A stretch of DNA of 64,000 nt from RGIG9041 sp045541455 (GCA_045541455.1 JAZQJA010000019.1:1-64000), one strand, 5' to 3'; positions 15,475 through 24,545 are shown, counted from the first letter of the stretch. Translations and numbers: made by a program. Notes: generated by a model not told the origin, from the letters alone.

Positions 15475-16470
15475 ATGAAACAAAACAAATGCAATAAATA
15501 TACAAGCATCGGCGGCAGCGCACTTATTGAGGGCGTTATGATGCGTGGCAACGGTAAAATGTCAATTGCGGTGCGCAAGGGCAACGGTGATATTATTCTT
15601 AAGGTAGAGCCGGTTAAACCCACTAATAAAATAATTGCAAAAATCCCGCTTGTGCGCGGTATCGTTAATTTTGTGCTGTCAATGGTAACCAGTTATAAAT
15701 CACTAATGTATTCTGCTGATGTATCGATGGAAGATATTGATGAAATTGAGCCGGAAAGCAAGTTTGACATCTGGCTTGAAAAGGCACTGGGAAAAGGTCT
15801 TATGACGGTGCTAACAGTTATATCGTCGGTACTAGGTGTGGCACTCAGCATTGGCTTGTTTTTCTTTTTACCCACATGGCTTACAGGGCTGTTTTCTGAT
15901 TATGTTTTGCCGCTGGGCGCTGTTACAAAACGTGTTATCGTCGGTGTTATAAAAATGCTTATCTTTTTTGTATATATGCTTCTTGTTTCGAAAATGAAAG
16001 ATATGCGCCGCCTTTTTGAATATCACGGTGCAGAGCATAAAACCATTTTTTGTTACGAGGCAAAAAGTGAACTTACACCCGAAAACGCAAAAAAACATCT
16101 GCGTTTTCATCCCCGTTGCGGCACTTCATTTATCGTAATCACGCTTGTTGTCAGCGTGTTTGCATCTCTTGTCATTCCGTGGAAAACCGCATTTTTACAT
16201 ACTGTTTTAAAACTGGCGTTTTTACCGCTTGTAATGGGTATTGCATACGAATGTATACGGCTTGCAGGTAAATGCGATAATGCTTTTACCCGCTTTATAA
16301 GTGCGCCGGGGCTTTGGTTTCAGCGTATTACTACAAAAGAGCCGGATGAAAGCCAACTTGAAATTGCAATTTGGGCTATGCGCGGTGTACTTGAAGAGTA
16401 TCCTCTTAACACCCGCCTTATTATCGACTCAAACGGCACTCCTGTACCCGATGTAAAAAATGAAGACTAA
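15475..16470 (+). CDS. DUF1385 membrane protein (YqhQ-like)
   Basis: 331 aa. N-terminal signature SIGGSALIEGVMMRGNGKMS, then two membrane-helix pairs (about 120-145 and 160-180; about 220-240 and 245-265), with the conserved cytosolic loop YHGAEHKTIFCYEA and RFHPRCGTSF between them. These motifs are characteristic of DUF1385/YqhQ. Function is not firmly known. In many Firmicutes this gene sits next to prmC and prfA, as here with prmC (11-nt overlap). Start ATG lies 6 nt after GGAAG. Confidence 0.92.
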   Translation: MKQNKCNKYTSIGGSALIEGVMMRGNGKMSIAVRKGNGDIILKVEPVKPTNKIIAKIPLVRGIVNFVLSMVTSYKSLMYSADVSMEDIDEIEPESKFDIWLEKALGKGLMTVLTVISSVLGVALSIGLFFFLPTWLTGLFSDYVLPLGAVTKRVIVGVIKMLIFFVYMLLVSKMKDMRRLFEYHGAEHKTIFCYEAKSELTPENAKKHLRFHPRCGTSFIVITLVVSVFASLVIPWKTAFLHTVLKLAFLPLVMGIAYECIRLAGKCDNAFTRFISAPGLWFQRITTKEPDESQLEIAIWAMRGVLEEYPLNTRLIIDSNGTPVPDVKNED

Positions 16471-17311
16471 CGCAAAACATTTATTAAATATAGGAAAGAA
16501 AATGCTAAATGATGCGGGTATTGAAAGTTTTAACTTTGATACACTGTGTTTGTTTACCCATTTTACAGGCTTAACCCGTACCGATGTGGCATTAACCCCC
16601 GACATAGTGGTTGACGGGGCGGCGTTTTTATCTGCGTGTAAGCGCCGTGTAAACGGTGTTCCGCTTCAGTATATACTCGGTGAGTGGCAGTTTATGGGGC
16701 TTGATTTTAAAGTAACGCCCGATGTGCTCATTCCGCGTGCCGATACGGAAATGCTTGTTGAGTATATAATTTCGCGGTATAAAGATAAAAAACCGCGCGT
16801 GCTTGATATGTGTTGCGGCAGCGGGTGTATTGGACTTGCGGTAAAACATTTTTTGCCAAATGCAAGTGTTACTCTTTGCGATATAAGTGACCGCGCGCTT
16901 GAAATTACGCGCCAAAACGCAAAAAAATTGTCGCTTTGCGTTGATATTAAAAATGCTGACCTTTTAAAAGGCGGCAATGCCTATTTTGAAAACGGTGCTT
17001 TTGATGTTATTGTTTCAAACCCGCCCTATATTAGTAAATCGGATATGCAGCGTTTGTCAAAAGAGGTGTTACACGAACCCGAAATTGCGCTGTACGGCGG
17101 TGAAGACGGAACAGATTTTTACAGGGCACTTATTAATCTCTGGCAAAACACTTTGTCTGCAAACGGTGAAATGATTTTAGAGTCGGGATATGACACTGCC
17201 CGTGATATTGAAACATTTTTTATCGAATGCGGATATATTGATATACAAAAACGAAAAGACTTAAACGGTATTTACCGTTTAATTTCAGCAAAAAAGGACC
17301 CATGCGTATGA
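16460..17311 (+). CDS. prmC: Release factor glutamine N5-methyltransferase
   Basis: 283-residue PrmC (HemK) that methylates the GGQ glutamine of peptide-chain release factors using S-adenosylmethionine. N-terminal helical domain, then SAM motif VLDMCCGSGCIGLAVK and the catalytic NPPY in VIVSNPPYISK. PLQYILGEWQFMGLDF is the typical linker block, and VLIPRADTEMLVEYI also matches. Overlaps the DUF1385 gene upstream by 11 nt and the following gene by 4-10 nt, so the three are probably one operon. Confidence 0.96.
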   Translation: MKTNAKHLLNIGKKMLNDAGIESFNFDTLCLFTHFTGLTRTDVALTPDIVVDGAAFLSACKRRVNGVPLQYILGEWQFMGLDFKVTPDVLIPRADTEMLVEYIISRYKDKKPRVLDMCCGSGCIGLAVKHFLPNASVTLCDISDRALEITRQNAKKLSLCVDIKNADLLKGGNAYFENGAFDVIVSNPPYISKSDMQRLSKEVLHEPEIALYGGEDGTDFYRALINLWQNTLSANGEMILESGYDTARDIETFFIECGYIDIQKRKDLNGIYRLISAKKDPCV

Positions 17312-19818
17312 TTAAATTTTTAAAACGCATTGCGGCGGCATTTACCGCCGCAATTATTGTTATAAATACGACTGTCGTGTGCTTTGCACAAAGTTACAGT
17401 ACGGTTGTTTTCAGTTCAAAAACGGTCACGCCGCTCTCTTTTGGGCAGATAACATATACCTACGGTGTAGGCACATATACAAAATACAACACCACGCTTA
17501 ACGAGCGGGTATATACGGTAGAGGCGAAACTGGACAAAAATACATACATTGATGTAACAAGTGGCGGTAGTCTTTACGGCAAAAGCACATTATCTTCAAA
17601 ACTGGCAAAATATACCGATAAAAACGGCGGTCGTGTGGTTGCTGCAGTCAATGGCGATTTCTTTTCAAGCACGACAGGCCTTGCACTAGGTTTGCAGATA
17701 ACAAACGGAATTGTGCGTGCTACAAACAGTTATAATTATGAACAGAGTGTCGGCCGTTACTCTGTCGGTTTCAGGGCAGACGGAACTGCCGTTGTCGGTA
17801 TACCCAACATCAAACTGACTCTCGCAATGGACAGTGCGATACTCGAACCGGATAGGGTAAATGCATATCCCGATACAAACCTTGTGGCTTTGACAAGAGA
17901 TTACGCTGATAAAACATATTGGAACACCGCCTTTGCACATGATGTTGCTGTTATAAAACTGTCTGACAGTTTAAAACTTGACAGCAGTTTCTCATGTGAG
18001 TTTATAAGTTATACAAAAAATGTTACCGAACCTGTTACAATGCAAGACGGATATTTATATATAATAGCACCCAGAGGTGACGCGCGTATGTCGGCGATGT
18101 TTGAGGGTAAAACGGGCGGCTATGAAATAACGGCGTCAACAGCGGATAAAACAGGTCTGTTTTCGGGCGTTGTTACTGCAATTGGCGGCGGCAATCTGCT
18201 TATCAATAACGGAACAATGCGCTATCCGTCAACTTATGACAGCGCTATTTCAAACTCTCTCACCTCGCGCACCGCGATTGGTATAAAAGCGGATAACAGC
18301 GTAGTTTTTTATGTTGCCGAAAAGGACAAAACAGCATCGCTTAGCGGCGGACTTAGAATTGAGGCGGTGACCCAGGCGCTGTATGATATGGGTTGTGTAT
18401 ATGCTGTCAATCTCGACGGCGGCGGTTCATCAACCATTGCAGTCAGTGAAAACGGTGGTCAGCCGTATGTTAAAAATTCTTGTCAGGACGGAAGCGAGCG
18501 CCGTGTTTCAAACTGTATTGTACTTGTTACAAATGAAAAAGCGCCCGTTATCGTTGAAGATTTTGAAACCTTGGCAGAGTTTACTACAGTAAGCGGCAGT
18601 GAGGATGCAGTTGCGGCTCAACTTACAAATGACAATGCCTATACCGGTAAAACTTCGCTTAAGATTGACTATACCCTCAAAGGTCTTGGCTCGTCGGTCG
18701 GCGCGTTTATGCAAAACGGCATTGATGTAACGGCTTTTGACCGTTTAAATTTTGCAGTGTACGGTATTGGCTCAAACACAAAACTTACTGCAGTGTTTGA
18801 AAAAGAGGGTGCTGAGTATAAAAAAGATGTTTGTTCGCTTGATTTTAAAGGATATAAGCGGTATGAGGTTTTAACCGACGGTTCGTCAAGCCTGCGCGGT
18901 TTTGAACTGTCTTACCAACTTGCGTCTGACCGCAGGGGTTATGTAATAATAGATAGGATAGTCGGCTATGACGGTTATTCGCTATCCGACTCAAATTCGC
19001 CTGTTTTATCGGCAAAGCAAGAAAACGGCAAACTCATTTCTTACTCGGCAGACGGCACCTTTGAATCGGGGAACGATATAAACGGCTATTCATTTTCAGT
19101 CGACGGCTCTGCGCTTGTAACAACGCTTGAAAACGGGGGCGCTTTTGCCGATATAACAGCGCAAACGGGCAACAAAATACAACGTGCCATTGCCGTTTCG
19201 CAAGATATTTTCGGCAACCGTGCAAAAAGTACGGTGCTCTTTAAAACTTTTGACTACTCAAAGCAATTGCCTTTTGTAGATATGCGCGAGGGCGGTTGGG
19301 ACGAATTGTATATCAGATATTGTAATGAAAACGGAATTATAAACGGATTTGAAGAAAACGGTACTGCTTTTTTCCGCGGTTCTCAAAGTATAACGCGTAC
19401 TCAATTTTGCGTTATGCTTGTAAAACAGCAGGGTATTGACATATCGAAATATACCGATACCGTTTTGCCGTATGAGGATTTAAAAGACATTTCAAATTGG
19501 TCGTTGCCGTATGTAAAAGCGGCATACGCTACGGGTATAATGCAAGGCTCTGCTACTTATACCGGGGTTGCCTTTAATCCCAATGCCAACATAACCCGCA
19601 GTGAAACTGCGTCTGCTATCGACCGCATTGCGCAAAAAGATGCACGTGTGTCTATGAAAGTTAACTTTAAAGACAGCCTCGCTTTTCCTAAATGGGCAAG
19701 CATTGCAATAAATTCCGTTTCAAGCCAAGGCTTGTTTAACGGTGATGCCGACGGTAATTTTTATCCCAGACGCAACCTCTCTCGTTCCGAGGCGTGCGCG
19801 ATTATGTCAAGAATGTAA
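17302..19818 (+). CDS. SLH-anchored phosphodiester glycosidase (NAGPA domain)
   Basis: 838-residue exported protein. Signal peptide to about residue 30 (ending VVCFAQS). The NAGPA/phosphodiester-glycosidase domain spans about 60-410, with VVAAVNGDFFSSTTGLALGL and the catalytic-type block VNLDGGGSSTIAV. Residues about 425-560 look like a jelly-roll carbohydrate-binding module (EDFETLAEF, SLKIDYTLKG), followed by an Ig-like stretch. Three SLH motifs end the protein (about 660-838: ITRTQFCVMLVK, ITRSETASAIDRIA, LSRSEACAIMSRM) and anchor it to secondary wall polymer. NAGPA enzymes remove N-acetylglucosamine from phosphodiesters, suggesting wall-polymer trimming (inference). Two starts are possible: ATG 17302, or ATG 17308 with an ATGA overlap to prmC. 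Confidence 0.88.
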   Translation: MRMIKFLKRIAAAFTAAIIVINTTVVCFAQSYSTVVFSSKTVTPLSFGQITYTYGVGTYTKYNTTLNERVYTVEAKLDKNTYIDVTSGGSLYGKSTLSSKLAKYTDKNGGRVVAAVNGDFFSSTTGLALGLQITNGIVRATNSYNYEQSVGRYSVGFRADGTAVVGIPNIKLTLAMDSAILEPDRVNAYPDTNLVALTRDYADKTYWNTAFAHDVAVIKLSDSLKLDSSFSCEFISYTKNVTEPVTMQDGYLYIIAPRGDARMSAMFEGKTGGYEITASTADKTGLFSGVVTAIGGGNLLINNGTMRYPSTYDSAISNSLTSRTAIGIKADNSVVFYVAEKDKTASLSGGLRIEAVTQALYDMGCVYAVNLDGGGSSTIAVSENGGQPYVKNSCQDGSERRVSNCIVLVTNEKAPVIVEDFETLAEFTTVSGSEDAVAAQLTNDNAYTGKTSLKIDYTLKGLGSSVGAFMQNGIDVTAFDRLNFAVYGIGSNTKLTAVFEKEGAEYKKDVCSLDFKGYKRYEVLTDGSSSLRGFELSYQLASDRRGYVIIDRIVGYDGYSLSDSNSPVLSAKQENGKLISYSADGTFESGNDINGYSFSVDGSALVTTLENGGAFADITAQTGNKIQRAIAVSQDIFGNRAKSTVLFKTFDYSKQLPFVDMREGGWDELYIRYCNENGIINGFEENGTAFFRGSQSITRTQFCVMLVKQQGIDISKYTDTVLPYEDLKDISNWSLPYVKAAYATGIMQGSATYTGVAFNPNANITRSETASAIDRIAQKDARVSMKVNFKDSLAFPKWASIAINSVSSQGLFNGDADGNFYPRRNLSRSEACAIMSRM

Positions 19819-19841
19819 AAATAAACCTTAAACGCCAAAGT

Positions 19842-19876
19842 AAAAAAGGCTGAAAACATTGTTTTCAGCCTTTTTT
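19842..19876. terminator. Bidirectional terminator between convergent genes
   Basis: Perfect 16-bp stem AAAAAAGGCTGAAAAC / GTTTTCAGCCTTTTTT with ATT loop. Shared by the SLH protein gene (plus) and the zinc-ribbon gene (minus), whose stop codon lies at its edge. Confidence 0.93.
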
Positions 19877-20349
19877 TATTTACAGTTTGATTTTAAAAAT
19901 CTGTCGTGCACTATTCTCACGTAATCTTCTGACAAATATCCGCCCAGTTCCGCTGCGACCCCTGCCCATTTAAGTCCTTTAATATAGCGCAACTCGAAAA
20001 TTTGCCGTGTAAGAGAATCATCAATAGAATAAATGTAACTTTGAGTTTTTAACATAAGTGCCATGCACCTTAACTTATTGTTTTGCACCAACTCGTAAAG
20101 TTCAACATTGTCTTTATTTGACAAAAGCCGTTCACTCATTCTTTCGGTTTCTCTTTTTAAATATATGTACTGCGAAAGTTCGTCCTTGCTAAGCGCTTGC
20201 TGCTTTTCAATTCGGTCACTTTTGCAAAAAGGGCATCCTAATCTCTCATCAAATTTTTCAGGCTCGCTTGTACCGTAACTGTCGTACACCTCGGTCGGTA
20301 CTTCAAACCTGCAATTACATTCCCCACAAATGAATTTTGTTGTTTTCAA
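19876..20349 (-). CDS. Zinc-ribbon / sigma-region-4-like regulator
   Basis: 157 aa. The N-terminus is a zinc ribbon, with CGEC (from FICGECNCRFEVP) and CPFCKSDRIE about 30 residues later. The middle is helical and charged. The C-terminus (TRQIFELRYIKGLKWAGVAA, then ELGGYLSEDYVRIVHDRFLK) matches the HTH of sigma-70 region 4 as seen in phage ArpU/DUF1492-type regulators. I start at TTG 20349 because AGGTGGTG lies 4 nt upstream; an upstream TTG at 20367 would overlap that RBS. It is divergent from the XRE-ImmA pair and shares its promoter region. Likely a transcription activator from a mobile element or a domesticated remnant; no specific function assigned. Confidence 0.7.
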   Translation of the reverse strand: MKTTKFICGECNCRFEVPTEVYDSYGTSEPEKFDERLGCPFCKSDRIEKQQALSKDELSQYIYLKRETERMSERLLSNKDNVELYELVQNNKLRCMALMLKTQSYIYSIDDSLTRQIFELRYIKGLKWAGVAAELGGYLSEDYVRIVHDRFLKSNCK

Positions 20350-20420
20350 CTTACACCACCTCTTCAAAAAAATAGTATTTCCTAACGATTTTGGGCACTT
20401 TTTGTAGCTTTGTAGTATAT

Positions 20421-20449
20421 AGTTTACACCGTTCGACTGTAATTGTCAA
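20421..20449 (-). promoter_or_regulatory. Promoter of the zinc-ribbon regulator
   Basis: Minus strand: TTGACA (20449-20444), 17-nt spacer, TAAACT (20426-20421). The -10 overlaps TAGTTTACA (plus strand 20420-20428), a motif also overlapping the divergent promoter's -10. This suggests a shared operator. Confidence 0.7.
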
Positions 20450-20468
20450 TATAAAACAACAAAAAAGG

Positions 20469-20497
20469 TTGACAAAATGTTGTTCTTAGTTTACAAT
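20469..20497 (+). promoter_or_regulatory. Promoter of the XRE-ImmA operon
   Basis: TTGACA (20469-20474), 17-nt spacer, TACAAT (20492-20497). A TTAGTTTACA motif covers the -10, mirrored in the divergent promoter 70 bp away. Back-to-back promoters with a common motif are typical of phage-type switches. Confidence 0.85.
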
Positions 20498-20521
20498 ATA
20501 GTGAAAGGGGATGATTAAAAA

Positions 20522-20878
20522 ATGAATAAGCTCGGAAAAACTGTAAAGGCACGGCGTCAAGCCATGGGGATGTCTTTGCGGGAATTTGGTGCGCTGTGCG
20601 GTGTGAGTCACACGCATATTGACAGTATTGAAAAAGGGTATGATGTCCGTTCGGGCAGGGCTGTCAACCCTACGAGTGCCACCATAAAAAAACTCGCGTT
20701 GGCGTTGGGCATGACAGAAAGTGAACTTTTAGAACAGCCATGTGACAGTGCGCCAAGTACAGATGGGCTTTTAAAATTTGCGCTTTTTGGCGGCAGTGAT
20801 GCCACTGATGAAATGCTTGAAGAGGTGAAGCAATTTGCAAAATTTATTAAAGCAAGAGAAGAGAAATCTTCAAATTGA
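20522..20878 (+). CDS. XRE-family repressor (ImmR-like)
   Basis: 118 aa. N-terminal HTH at residues about 7-65 (GMSLREFGALCGVSHTHIDS, then TIKKLALALGMTESELL). The C-terminal helical tail (ATDEMLEEVKQFAKFIKARE) probably dimerises. Strong sigma-A promoter 25 bp upstream, RBS AAAGGGG. It overlaps the next gene, an ImmA/IrrE metallopeptidase, by 44 nt. In ICEBs1 and many phages this pair is a repressor and the protease that cleaves it to induce the element. Here the pair has no obvious element around it. Confidence 0.88.
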   Translation: MNKLGKTVKARRQAMGMSLREFGALCGVSHTHIDSIEKGYDVRSGRAVNPTSATIKKLALALGMTESELLEQPCDSAPSTDGLLKFALFGGSDATDEMLEEVKQFAKFIKAREEKSSN

Positions 20879-21278
20879 CAAACTGTATGAAATTGCCGAA
20901 AGTATGGGCGTTGCGGTTGAAGGATTTAACTTGCCAAAAAATGGCGCGGTGTCGGTTATGACGTCGTGCGGCAATTGTGCAATAGGTCTTGATAACAGTA
21001 AGTATTACAGCCAGGCAGAACGTACAACAATGCTTGCACACGAATTGGGGCATTGTATAAGCGGTGCGTTTTATAACGAGTTTTCGCCTTTTTCATTAAA
21101 ATCTAAATGTGAAAAAAAGGCTGACGAGTGGGCTATACTTAACTGTGTGCCGTACACCGAACTTGTGAAAGCATATCGTGACGGAGTAAGCACGGTATAT
21201 GAATTGGCAGAGCATTTTGGCGTAAGCGAAACACTTATTGTAAAAGCGCGCGAGTATTACTCAGAAAGAGAGAACTAA
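20835..21278 (+). CDS. ImmA/IrrE family metallopeptidase
   Basis: 147 aa. Zinc-protease motif HELGH at residues 69-73 (MLAHELGHCIS), with the downstream acidic ligand region KSKCEKKADEWAI (E/D of the ImmA fold) and a C-terminal helix resembling an HTH (VYELAEHFGVSETLIVKARE). The start is a TTG inside the repressor gene, with AGAGGTG 7 nt upstream. ImmA-type proteases cleave the partner XRE repressor, often after DNA damage or quorum signals; that role is inferred from the pairing. Confidence 0.9.
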   Translation: MQNLLKQEKRNLQIDKLYEIAESMGVAVEGFNLPKNGAVSVMTSCGNCAIGLDNSKYYSQAERTTMLAHELGHCISGAFYNEFSPFSLKSKCEKKADEWAILNCVPYTELVKAYRDGVSTVYELAEHFGVSETLIVKAREYYSEREN

Positions 21279-21282
21279 ATAA

Positions 21283-21825
21283 ATGCATTTGTTTGAAAAG
21301 ACAGTTGAAAGAAATATAATATATAATGGTAGGATATTTACCGTTGCACACGATAAAGCGCAGCTTGAAAACGGTGCAATTGCTGACCGTGAGGTTGTTT
21401 TGCATACCGGCGGTGCAGGTATTTTGCCGATTGATAAAGACGGTAATGTAACGCTTGTAAAACAGTTTCGTTACGGCGTGCAATCGCAACTTGTCGAAAT
21501 TTGCGCAGGAAAACTTGAAAAGGGCGAAGACCCCAAAGACTGTGCATTGCGCGAACTGGAAGAGGAATTGGGACTTAAAGCAACAAAAGTTGTTTCGCTT
21601 GGCACACTTGTTCCCACCCCTGCGTACGATTCGGAGATTATACACATTTATCTTGCAACCGATGTTTCAAATACAAATCGCCATCTTGACGACGGCGAGT
21701 TTGTGGATATAGTAACAATGCCGTTTGAAAAAGCACTGGAAATGGTTTATAACAACACATTGACCGATGCTAAAACACAGGTGGCTTTGCTAAAAGCGGA
21801 AAGGATACTAAGTGGAAAAGATTGA
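21283..21825 (+). CDS. NUDIX hydrolase, ADP-ribose pyrophosphatase type
   Basis: 180-residue NUDIX enzyme. The box is complete: GKLEKGEDPKDCALRELEEE followed by LGL, i.e. G-x5-E-x7-R-E-x2-E-E-x-G. Preceding strands (VVLHTGGAGILPIDKDG, VTLVKQFRYGVQSQLVEI) match YqkG-like ADP-ribose pyrophosphatases, which hydrolyse ADP-ribose to AMP and ribose-5-phosphate. It follows immA by 4 nt and overlaps rlmH by 14 nt, so it belongs transcriptionally with both neighbours. Confidence 0.93.
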   Translation: MHLFEKTVERNIIYNGRIFTVAHDKAQLENGAIADREVVLHTGGAGILPIDKDGNVTLVKQFRYGVQSQLVEICAGKLEKGEDPKDCALRELEEELGLKATKVVSLGTLVPTPAYDSEIIHIYLATDVSNTNRHLDDGEFVDIVTMPFEKALEMVYNNTLTDAKTQVALLKAERILSGKD

Positions 21826-22291
21826 TATTATTTGCATAGGAACGTTAAAGGAAAAAAGTATGCGCGAACTGTCGGCGGAGTATATAAAACGCCTGTCGAG
21901 GTATTGTAAAATAACCGTAACAGAACTTGCCGAGTCGCGCTTGCCCTCTAATCCGTCCGATATAGAAATACAACGCGCACTTGAAACGGAGGCTAACTCA
22001 ATGCGCGCCGCCTGCGGTGCAGGTGCTTTTAAAATTGCTATGTGTATCGAGGGTAAAATGCTCTCGTCTACCGACTTTGCCAAAATGCTTGACAACTCTA
22101 TGAACAGTGTTGGAAAAACTGCTATTTTTATAGGCTCGTCATACGGTATCGCACCTTCGCTTAAGGCGGAGTGTGATGTAAAACTGTCAATGTCGCCTAT
22201 GACCTTTCCTCATCAACTTGCAAGATGTATGCTGCTTGAGCAAATTTACCGTACATATAAAATACGTTTAAACGAAACTTACCATAAATAA
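21812..22291 (+). CDS. rlmH: 23S rRNA pseudouridine-1915 N3-methyltransferase
   Basis: 159-residue SPOUT methyltransferase RlmH, which methylates pseudouridine 1915 in helix 69 of 23S rRNA. The knotted C-terminal SAM-binding region is well conserved (AIFIGSSYGIAPS, LSMSPMTFPHQLARCMLLEQ, IYRTYKIRLNETYHK). Length is standard. Overlaps the NUDIX gene and ends in a terminator. Confidence 0.97.
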   Translation: MEKIDIICIGTLKEKSMRELSAEYIKRLSRYCKITVTELAESRLPSNPSDIEIQRALETEANSMRAACGAGAFKIAMCIEGKMLSSTDFAKMLDNSMNSVGKTAIFIGSSYGIAPSLKAECDVKLSMSPMTFPHQLARCMLLEQIYRTYKIRLNETYHK

Positions 22292-22320
22292 AAAGGTTTG
22301 GGACATCCCCAACCCTTTTT
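22291..22320 (+). terminator. rlmH terminator
   Basis: AAAAGG-TTTGGG / CCC-AACCCTTTT hairpin with T5 tail directly after the rlmH stop. Confidence 0.85.
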
Positions 22321-22594
22321 ATTGTTATTTAGCACTAAAACAGCCCTCGTTTTTTGTCTATATTAAATGAAAATAATTTTTTTGTTAAAAAACGCAACAT
22401 TTGTTACTCTATTAAACATATATAGGTGAAAAAGACCCGAATGATTAAAATAATTTACCGCTTTTGCCGCGGCGTGAAAGGAGGGTAGGCTTTGGTTTGT
22501 TGGTTTTGCAACAAAATACAGTATGCGGCTTGTGCATAGTTTACAAAATTCGTAAAAACGGTTTGTTAAATTTTAAAAATTGTTCATATATCGG
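22321..22594. other. AT-rich intergenic region without a recognisable gene
   Basis: About 270 bp between rlmH and the first solute-binding gene. A 20-codon open stretch (GTG near 22425 to a TAG) is present but lacks a convincing RBS or recognisable sequence. No riboswitch or sRNA structure that I can name is seen. Confidence 0.5.
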
Positions 22595-22624
22595 TTGACA
22601 AACGGCCGATAAGTTATGTATAAT
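22595..22624 (+). promoter_or_regulatory. Perfect consensus promoter for solute-binding copy 1
   Basis: TTGACA (22595-22600), 18-nt spacer, TATAAT (22619-22624), 47 bp before the ATG. Both hexamers are exact. ATCGG...CCGAT inverted repeats flank the -35, a possible operator. Confidence 0.88.
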
Positions 22625-22670
22625 TGATTAACAATATATTTAATATATTAATAAAAAAGGAGAAATTGTT

Positions 22671-24503
22671 ATGAGAAAAATCAGTAAGTATCTTGCAATG
22701 CTGCTTATCGTTCTCATGCTTGTCACTCTTTCAACATCATGTAAAAAAACTGATGAAGAAGACGGCGCTGCTACAAGCGACGAAACAGGCTTAGATGTAG
22801 AAGGCGGCGACACCACAGGCGGCGACGATACAACTGGCGGCAACGGCACAACCGGTGGCGACAAACCAACCGGCGGCGACTAAAAGCCCAACGGTAACGG
22901 CGGCACATCTGGTGGCAACAAAACCCCCAGCAGTGTAAACCCGTCAGGTGGCGAAGAAATTGAAAAAGATGGCTTTACCACTAATGAACAGGGCGACATC
23001 ATCAATTCAAATACCGAAATCGAAGTAGATGAAGACGGTGTTATCAAAGCTCCTGTTGACAACAACAACCCCTTTATTCCTGATGAAGAACAGGGCCTTG
23101 AAAAGTCAGACAGATTTGCTACTGAAAACTCAAAGTACAACTTTGACCAAAACCCGCTCATCAACCGTGACAGACACGCAAACGATAAGACAATGCCGTC
23201 TTTCGAATTAAACGACACAGGTTTCGTTCGTTCGGGTACTAAAATTTCAGACCTTAAAGGTAAAACACTTGTATTCTTTACAGCAGATAACTTTGACCCG
23301 TGGTCATACCGCAATGCTAAGGGCGAAACCGTTGGTGAACGCGCTTGGTTTGCAGAACTCAAAAAGACAATCGGTCTTAACGTTAAATACCTCGAATCAT
23401 CAAACTTAACATCAGCTAAAAAGCCTTTGGAGTACATGAACGCAGGTAAACAGTGTGATATTATTTACACCGCTCACGTTGCATGGCCTATGTCAATTTG
23501 TATCACTCGTTCAATCACAAGCTTCATTGCTATTAACAACGTTGGTTCATCACCAGGCGTATGTAAAAAGACAATGGATATCACCAAATGGGGTAACACT
23601 CTTCGTGCTATCGCTCCTATCGGTCTTGTTGACGTTTTATGGTACAACCAGACACTCGCTCAGCAGCTCAGCTTACCCGATCCTCACGTAATGTGGGAGC
23701 AGGGCAAATGGAACTGGGATACATTTAAACAGTTCTTGCTTCAGGCTCCTAAGACCACTCAGGACGGTAAAACACTTACAGCATTTACTCACTGGGGTTC
23801 AGATATCGGTTATACATTCTCTTCAACAAACGGTAAAGAGAGAATTAAAATCGATGCAGATGCTCCAACTCCTCAGCTTATAAGCAACTGGTCAGATCCG
23901 CTTGTTATGGAAGCTACAGAGTTCTTCTGCGAACTTGCTTCACAGATTAAATACGGTAAATCTTCAGAAACAACTCCTGGTAACCAGCCTGAACACAACG
24001 GTCTTTACGAAGGCACAACTCTTATGTCCGGTACAATGTATACTCAGGTTTACAGAGATACAGAGTATTCAAAGAACGTTCAGATTAACTGGGTACCTTA
24101 TCCAAAATCAACAAACGCAACAGGTAAAGACATTGCAAACTTCGATGGCTTTTCAATGATGCTTCCCAGAAAGACTATTAAAGAAGATAACGTAGACATC
24201 GCACTTAAGTTCATGGAACTTTGGGCAACAAGATTTACAGAATCAATCTTTGATAACCTTCATACTTGGGAATACTACAACTTCAACTATGTACAGAGAA
24301 AACAGTACTTTGACTTTGTTACAAAGAATACTGTATTCTCACTTGCTATGAACGACTTCCACGGTTCAGATATCAAAGACGATATCAACAACTATATGCG
24401 TTGCTGGACCGGTGATAGCACTTATAATGTTAAGACTGAGGCAACCAAGGTTGCAAACGGTGTTACTAACTTTATTTTTGAGTCAATGAAGTTCGGTCAG
24501 TAA
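22671..24503 (+). pseudogene. Extracellular solute-binding lipoprotein, interrupted by one in-frame TAA
   Basis: First of two tandem paralogs. The frame runs 610 codons but is cut by TAA at 22881-22883, codon 71, in the Gly/Thr linker after the lipoprotein signal (lipobox TLSTSC). After the stop the same frame continues unbroken to 24503 and aligns throughout with the intact copy at 24630, including MPDP/LPDPHVMWEQGKWNWDTF and VPYPKST. A single change (CAA or AAA to TAA) explains it. The body would be a periplasm-facing substrate-binding domain of the SBP_bac_1 type. It has an exact-consensus promoter and RBS AAAGGAG. No permease or ATPase is adjacent. Could be a young pseudogene, a readthrough gene or a sequence error; no well-placed internal start with an RBS is seen. 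Confidence 0.8.
22926..23110 (+). repeat. Near-identical tract shared with copy 2
   Basis: 185 bp matching 24861-25045 with only two differences seen, while sequence downstream diverges strongly. Looks like a gene-conversion tract between the tandem genes. Confidence 0.85.
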
Positions 24504-24517
24504 AATAAATTTATAAT

Positions 24518-24545
24518 AAAAAAGCAGCCTTTTGGCTGCTTTTTT
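24518..24545 (+). terminator. Terminator after solute-binding copy 1
   Basis: Stem AAAAAAGCAGCC / GGCTGCTTTTTT with TTTT loop, 15 bp after the stop. Confidence 0.93.

Noticed and set aside
22321..22594. Riboswitch or small ORF before the solute-binding gene
   Set aside because: No aptamer core I recognise; the 20-codon frame lacks an RBS and similarity to anything known.
23193..24503. Separate 436-codon gene starting at 23193
   Set aside because: Same frame and continuous similarity with the upstream signal-peptide part; the ATG has no RBS, so it is the body of one interrupted gene.
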